DNA from: Trifolium pratense
Lineage: Eukaryota > Streptophyta > Magnoliopsida > Fabales > Fabaceae
DNA: 64,000 nt
NCBI RefSeq assembly: GCF_020283565.1
Contig: NC_060065.1
Coordinates: 16,840,866-16,904,865 of the forward strand
Direction of reading: 5' to 3'
In this document: piece after piece, positions 59,585 to 64,000 of the stretch
How positions within the stretch are numbered: position 1 is the stretch's first letter
How the letters are laid out: each line of letters opens with the position of its first letter
Translations under genes and position numbers: made by a program
The notes under the pieces: model-generated
Databases searched by the model: none
Seen by the model: the letters and a program-made list of their open reading frames with translations, nothing else
What the model was told of the DNA's origin: nothing

Positions 59585-59742
59585 CTCAAAGTTTGGTGAT
59601 TTTAGCTTTCAGCTCCTCCTCTATGTTCCTATGACACCTTCGTAATAGATGGTTGAATTGTTTGCTATTATCTAAAAGCATGAACTTTTTGTTATCACAC
59701 ATATATAGGGAAGGGAATATCTCAGCCGATAAGTTAGCATCT
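59583..59742 (-). other. Possible terminal exon of an unrecognised gene
   Basis: On the minus strand a polypyrimidine-poor but AG-ending 'gatttcag' (about 59749-59742) precedes an open stretch of about 50 codons ending in TGA. Composition looks protein-like (EIFPSLYMCDNKKFMLLDNS, then HLLRRCHRNIEEELKAK). The Sirevirus LTR begins only about 17 bp further upstream on this strand, so any such gene would be interrupted. I do not recognise the protein; chance is a real alternative. Confidence 0.25.
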
Positions 59743-59758
59743 GAAATCTGGCACGCAG

Positions 59759-60726
59759 TGAACACAATGCTGCACAAGATGCTATAGCACACGTTGCAGC
59801 AAGACAGTCGCAGAACACAGTAAATAAATAAATAAATTGCAGAACAATAAATAACGCAGATAATTGTTAACCCAGTTCAGTGCAACGTCACCTACTCTGG
59901 GGGATACCAATCCAGGAATGAATCCACTATAATAGCTCTAGTTCAAAGCCCTCGACCAACACCCGGTACTTGACTTATCACCTAGACACTACCCGTGCAA
60001 TCCTACCTAAGAACCTCTTAGATAATGAGACCCCGTCCCAAATTCCCTCTAACAACACATACCATGTTGCTGTCAATAATAACGATCAAGATGGAGACAC
60101 TCTCCTAGAAACTAGACCACACTCTTGCTTAAAAGCTTATGAGTGAATCACACACACTAACTCCGTGCTTCAAAGCTTAGGAGCAGCTTACAATAAACAA
60201 CACAAACACAGTCCTAAACTTGCATCAGATTGACACAAGAAAGGCTGACAAAAGACACAAACTCTAAACCCTAAAAACTCACACTTTGTAAAGAACACGG
60301 TTTAGAATACATAAGAATAATAGCTTGAGGCTTCACATATTTATAGTCTTCAATTGTCTTGATGTCCAAGTTAGGTTTTCAGACTTGTACAGCTGTGAGA
60401 ATTGCGGCCAAACCTAGATTAAAATTGAAAATATGTTTTGTGTTGTACCAAACAAAAAAAAGCGAACAAAAATATAATATAATTATATTTTTGTTTTTAA
60501 TAACTTTCCTTAGGCCGACTTGGACAATTCTTGTGCAGTAAGTCTCGTCTTGCATATACACACGTGCTGGAATTAATATTTGAAGCAAATCTTGAACGAG
60601 ATTGACAGAAAAAATTCTGCACTTAAAACAGAGCATCAGGATGCTGTACGAGGATGCTGCAGCATCTTTGTCCAGCATCTGGCAAAGTTGGCTTTTACAA
60701 AATGTAGCCAAACACAAAACCCAACA
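59759..60726 (-). repeat. 3' LTR of a Sirevirus-like copia element
   Basis: On the minus strand it starts TGTTGGGTTTTGTG (60726) right after a purine tract and probably ends ...GTGTTCA at 59759, followed by cgcag as the presumed target sequence. Length about 968 bp. It shares 'acccagttcagt...cctactctggggga' with the solo LTR at 26313-26936. The partner LTR lies beyond the window, so the far border rests on the CA end alone. Confidence 0.7.
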
Positions 60727-60744
60727 ATCTCCCCCTTTGGCAAA
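60727..60744 (-). promoter_or_regulatory. Polypurine tract of the Sirevirus
   Basis: The minus strand reads TTTGCCAAAGGGGGAGAT directly before the LTR start, the characteristic Sirevirus PPT. Further GAGGGGGAGT-type purine tracts occur on the same strand near 61200, 61228 and 61315, the multiple-PPT pattern reported for this group. Confidence 0.88.
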
Positions 60745-61841
60745 TTTTGGCTAAAACAACTTTGGCCCAGTGCATGGAGAGATACTGTCTAGACTTTTCT
60801 TCGAGTCAACATAAACACACAACTAGGAAAGAAAGTAGAACAATGCTAGGCTATTTAAACTTTCCTTCAAGTCAACATGAGCACACAACTAGGAAAGAAA
60901 GTAAAATTTCATCAGATGAAAAGGTAGCTAGCATGTAAGCATCAGAGGCATGCAACAGCGGAACATAACACATCTTAGCCTCAAAGTACAGATAGAGAGA
61001 AATAAACTCTCACATAGTGGATATAACACATCTTAGCCTCAAAGTACAGATAGAGAGAAATAAACTCTCACATAGTGGATTCAAGATCGGAGAAATAAAC
61101 TCCTTAAAATTTTAGCAACGCCACAGAGAATAGGAAAAATAAATTCCTATATAAGCATGCATATTAAAAGTAGTAGAAAAATAAATTCTACCTACTCCCC
61201 CTCAATTTATGCATAAACATTCACTCCCCCTCAAAACATGCATATCACATAAAACATGCTATACTAGATGCTATAGCATTTTTCATCACATCATGCACAC
61301 AAACACTTTTACTCCCCCTTTTTAGCCATAAATTCTGACAAATAAAGTCAGTACCACACAGTAGGAGCAGAACTTCCACAGAGTTATCAGATCATAGAGA
61401 AACATAGAGTGCAGAGAGAATCAGAGCATAGGAACTCATAAAGTGCATATGACAGACCATCAGGGCATAGAAAACCTGGAGTATCGGACCCAAACGACAT
61501 GGATTATGCATGTTACAATCCAGAGAGCATCAGGGCGTAGCCCACAAAATTAAAATCCGAGAGGATATGCAAATAAAGCATAAGCAGGTCACATAGAAGG
61601 ACTTGCATCAGATTCCTCCTCTTCCTCTACCTCAGTATCACAGCCTGCATTATCATCTAGAACACTAGGATTGAAATTGGAAAACACCTTGAGGTCAACA
61701 ATCATTTGCTTCCTAGGCAAAACATCAGTTGACTGATTGACAGATGATGCAGCACAGTCTGCAGCATGTGTACCCTCAAACAGTCATGTAGAACAATTTC
61801 ATCAAGAATATAAGAACCAAATGCAAAAGGTGATCTGGTCC
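60745..61841 (-). other. 3' untranslated interior of the Sirevirus with tandem repeats
   Basis: Contains an exact 58-bp tandem duplication (60965-61022 and 61023-61080) and a looser 66-bp one (about 60793 and 60859, sharing 'cacacaactaggaaagaaag'). Also holds extra polypurine tracts. Non-coding. Confidence 0.7.
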
Positions 61842-62886
61842 CTACAACATATATAAACCTAGCCAAACCTGTAGCCACAGTGTTGGAATGAGTAGTTGGA
61901 GCCCAGTTGCAGTTTTCATCAATCCAGCTGCATTAATCAAATCAACAAGCTTTTGGCATTGTAAAAAGCCTTCACTTAAATTCCTTTCCACAGAAAGCCT
62001 TCTTTTTATCACAGATTTCCACCTGTCAACATTTTCAAAACGATGAAAGGAAATGTTGTCAATGGGTACAGGGGATACATCTTGAGGGATCCTCTTTTTC
62101 TTCACAGACTTCTTTGAGGATGCTGCAGGCGATGCAGTAGCATGTTGGTCTTCCTCAAACTCTGAATCACTAGAGGAAATAGTCTTCCTCCTCAAAAGCT
62201 TCTTCTTTGGCTCAGAGGCCCCAGTAATCTTACTCCACTGTCTTTTAAGACCATAGATTTTCTTTTTCCTTGGCAGTCTTGACAGGAACATTAGAAACAG
62301 CTACACCTTTACCAGCATTGCTCCTTAACCTCCTAGTACTAGAAGCAGGAGTCCTCTCAGTAAGGTTGAGATTGTCCACATAAATAACATTTGAATCTTT
62401 CTCAGCAGATTCATCAACATTCAAAGGAACAAACATAGTTTTACCACTATCATCAACATAAGGGATCACATAGATATCATGAACAAAAACATTATCAGTA
62501 GTAGTTGCTTCAGAACCCTTTTCTTTGTCAGGAACAATAACATCGTCTGGAGACTCGGGTATCACGATGTTATCCAAATTTTCCCGTGCTGCAGATGTTG
62601 TAGCATCATGTGCAGCATCTTTCTCAGGAACACTCTTCTTGACATGTTCCAACACAAAGTCATCTTTGACCTCAGTTGGAGCGCTAATATCATTACCAAC
62701 AAATGTTAAACACAGCAGGGGGGAACACCACATAACTTTCTCTGACACATACTTTCTCACCACAAGAAACATCCTTATCATCAACAAACACACAATTCTT
62801 ACCAAATCTTCAGATGTTTCAACATTACCCATAACAGCGTGCATTACTAAATAAGTTGAAGAGAGAATTGCACGCCACACTTGCAA
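61842..62886 (-). pseudogene. Sirevirus envelope-like ORF, frameshifted
   Basis: Downstream of pol on the same strand, where Sireviruses carry an 'envelope-like' ORF of unproven function. The first part (62886-62245) is rich in acidic residues and includes EHVKKSVPEKDAAHDATTSA and NVIYVDNLNL. The second part (62291-61842) is in another frame and has KRQWSKITGASEPKKKLLRR, an acidic-serine run, then ISFHRFENVDRWKSVIKRRL and LVDLINAAGLMKT, which I recognise from legume env-like retroelement proteins. One frameshift lies between 62291 and 62245, and the end appears truncated. No ATG start is certain and no signal peptide is clear. Confidence 0.7.
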
Positions 62887-62892
62887 TAATTG

Positions 62893-64000
62893 CTATAACT
62901 CTTCAGATAGGCAAATCCCAAGTTTGCCTCGCAATTTTTCAAATTGGACCGCATCTAGAGCCTTAGTAAAAATATCAGCCAGTTGTTCTTCAGTGGCAAT
63001 ATGCTCAAGAGTTATAATACCTTCTTCAACAAGATCTCTGATGAAATGGTGCCTAATATCAATATGCTTCGTCCTGCTATGTTGGATAGGATTCTTTGAA
63101 ATATTGATGGCACTAAGATTGTCACAGTACAATGCCATAGCATCTTGTACCACATTGTACTCCAGCAACATTTGTTTCATCCATAATAGTTGGGAGCAGC
63201 TACTACCAACAGCTATGTACTCAGCTTCAGCTGTAGATAAAGACACACAGTTCTGTTTCTTGCTGAACCAAGATATTAGATTGTTGCCTAAAAAGAAACA
63301 AGCTCCTGAGGTGCCTTTTCTATCATCTGCACAACCTGCCCAATCAGCATCACAATACCCCTCTAGCATAGACTTGTTCTTGTAGACCCACTTGGTACCA
63401 ATCACATTAGTAGTTTCTGGTCTAGGAACTAAGTCCCAAACTTCATTCTTCTTGAACTGATTTAGCTCTTCTTGCATAGCATTTATCCAAAACTCATCAG
63501 TGAGGGCTTCCATCACATTTTTGGGTTCAAACTTAGAAACAAAACAAGCATTAGGAACTAAGTCAAGTGTCCTTCTAGTAGTAATTCCATGATTAGGATT
63601 ACCAATAATCAGATCTGTAGGATGATTCTTTTGAGTACGAATGGATGACCCTTTCTTTGAAGTAGAAAAGATTGGTTCAGGTGTAGTAATCTCTGTATCA
63701 TTCTTGAATTCCTCAATAGTTTCAGAATCTATACTACCTGGGATAGATGCTGTAGCATCTTCTGTATCATCTTTCACAACTTCACTTGAAATATCATCTA
63801 TTACTACATTTATAGATTCCATCATGGTTTTGGTTCTGTAGTTATATACTCTGTAGGCTCTGCTATTTGTTGAGTATCCCAAGAATATGTCTTCATCACT
63901 TTTAGGATCCATTTTAGTTCTTGGTTCTCTATCAGACAAGATATAACATTTACTTCCAAACACATGAAAGTACTTAACAGTAGGTTTTCTACCTTTCCAC
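62893..64000 (-). pseudogene. Copia (Sirevirus) pol: integrase end, RT remnant and RNase H, internally deleted
   Basis: The frame is open from the window edge (63999, upstream part missing) to the stop at 62893. Integrase end/GAG-pre linker: KYFHVFGSKCYIL and DEDIFLGYSTNSRAYRVYN. RT start: FWINAMQEELNQFKKNEVWDLV, then GTKWVYKNK. There the sequence jumps in frame to LEGYCDADWAGC of the RNase H domain, near 63378. This removes the RT core including its YVDD-type active site. RNase H is otherwise complete (STAEAEYIAVGSSCSQLLWM, DNLSAINISKNP, HIDIRHHFIRD, ADIFTKAL). The element cannot encode working RT itself. Confidence 0.9.

Overview
The window is plant nuclear DNA, AT-rich and packed with transposable elements. 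A legume is the best guess. The reasons are a UGT73P-type glycosyltransferase resembling the soyasaponin sugar-transferases of legumes, an Athila-type Ty3/gypsy element primed by tRNA-Asp, Sirevirus-like copia elements, and dense MITE, TRIM, SINE and LINE content. No database search was possible. Family names come from motifs and gene structure read directly; exon borders were derived by following reading frame and GT/AG sites.

Layout. 1-3690: two long direct repeats (LTR-like) around a non-coding interior, the first copy split by a palindromic MITE. 4311-9114 (+): a nine-exon NADH-cytochrome b5 reductase gene whose intron 5 carries a chimeric TRIM cluster and intron 8 a hAT element. 9552-15414 (-): an eight-exon VPS36 (ESCRT-II) gene, convergent with the first and carrying SINEs in intron 1. 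15728-20640: a MITE, a decayed LINE on the minus strand and a copia solo LTR. 20955-27502: a nest of a copia LTR, an Athila-like LTR, a CACTA element and another solo LTR, with a Stowaway-like MITE inside the CACTA. 27777-31000: a hAT element, MITEs and microsatellites.

From about 29520 to 55560 the window holds a tandem segmental duplication. Copy A (about 29520-37455) has a full-length UGT73P-like gene (31070-32575) and a 3.66-kb MULE. Copy B (about 38935-55560) has a 5'-deleted UGT pseudogene and has been expanded by a 12-kb intact Athila element (39416-51406, minus strand), a foldback MULE and a TIR element that the Athila split. 55811-59059 (+) is a 5'-truncated LINE with a stop and a frameshift. 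59759 to the window end (-) is a Sirevirus-like copia element with most of its reverse transcriptase deleted and an envelope-like region downstream.

Only three genes look like functioning host genes: cytochrome b5 reductase (ER electron transfer for lipid desaturation and related reactions), VPS36 (endosomal sorting of ubiquitinated cargo) and the UGT (probably triterpenoid saponin glycosylation). They are not an operon-like unit and I see no functional link. I found no wholly new system. The most notable structures are the chimeric TRIM hairpin, the tandem UGT duplication with its dated insertions, the intact Athila, and GC-rich short-repeat arrays just upstream of the presumed TATA box in three different LTR families.
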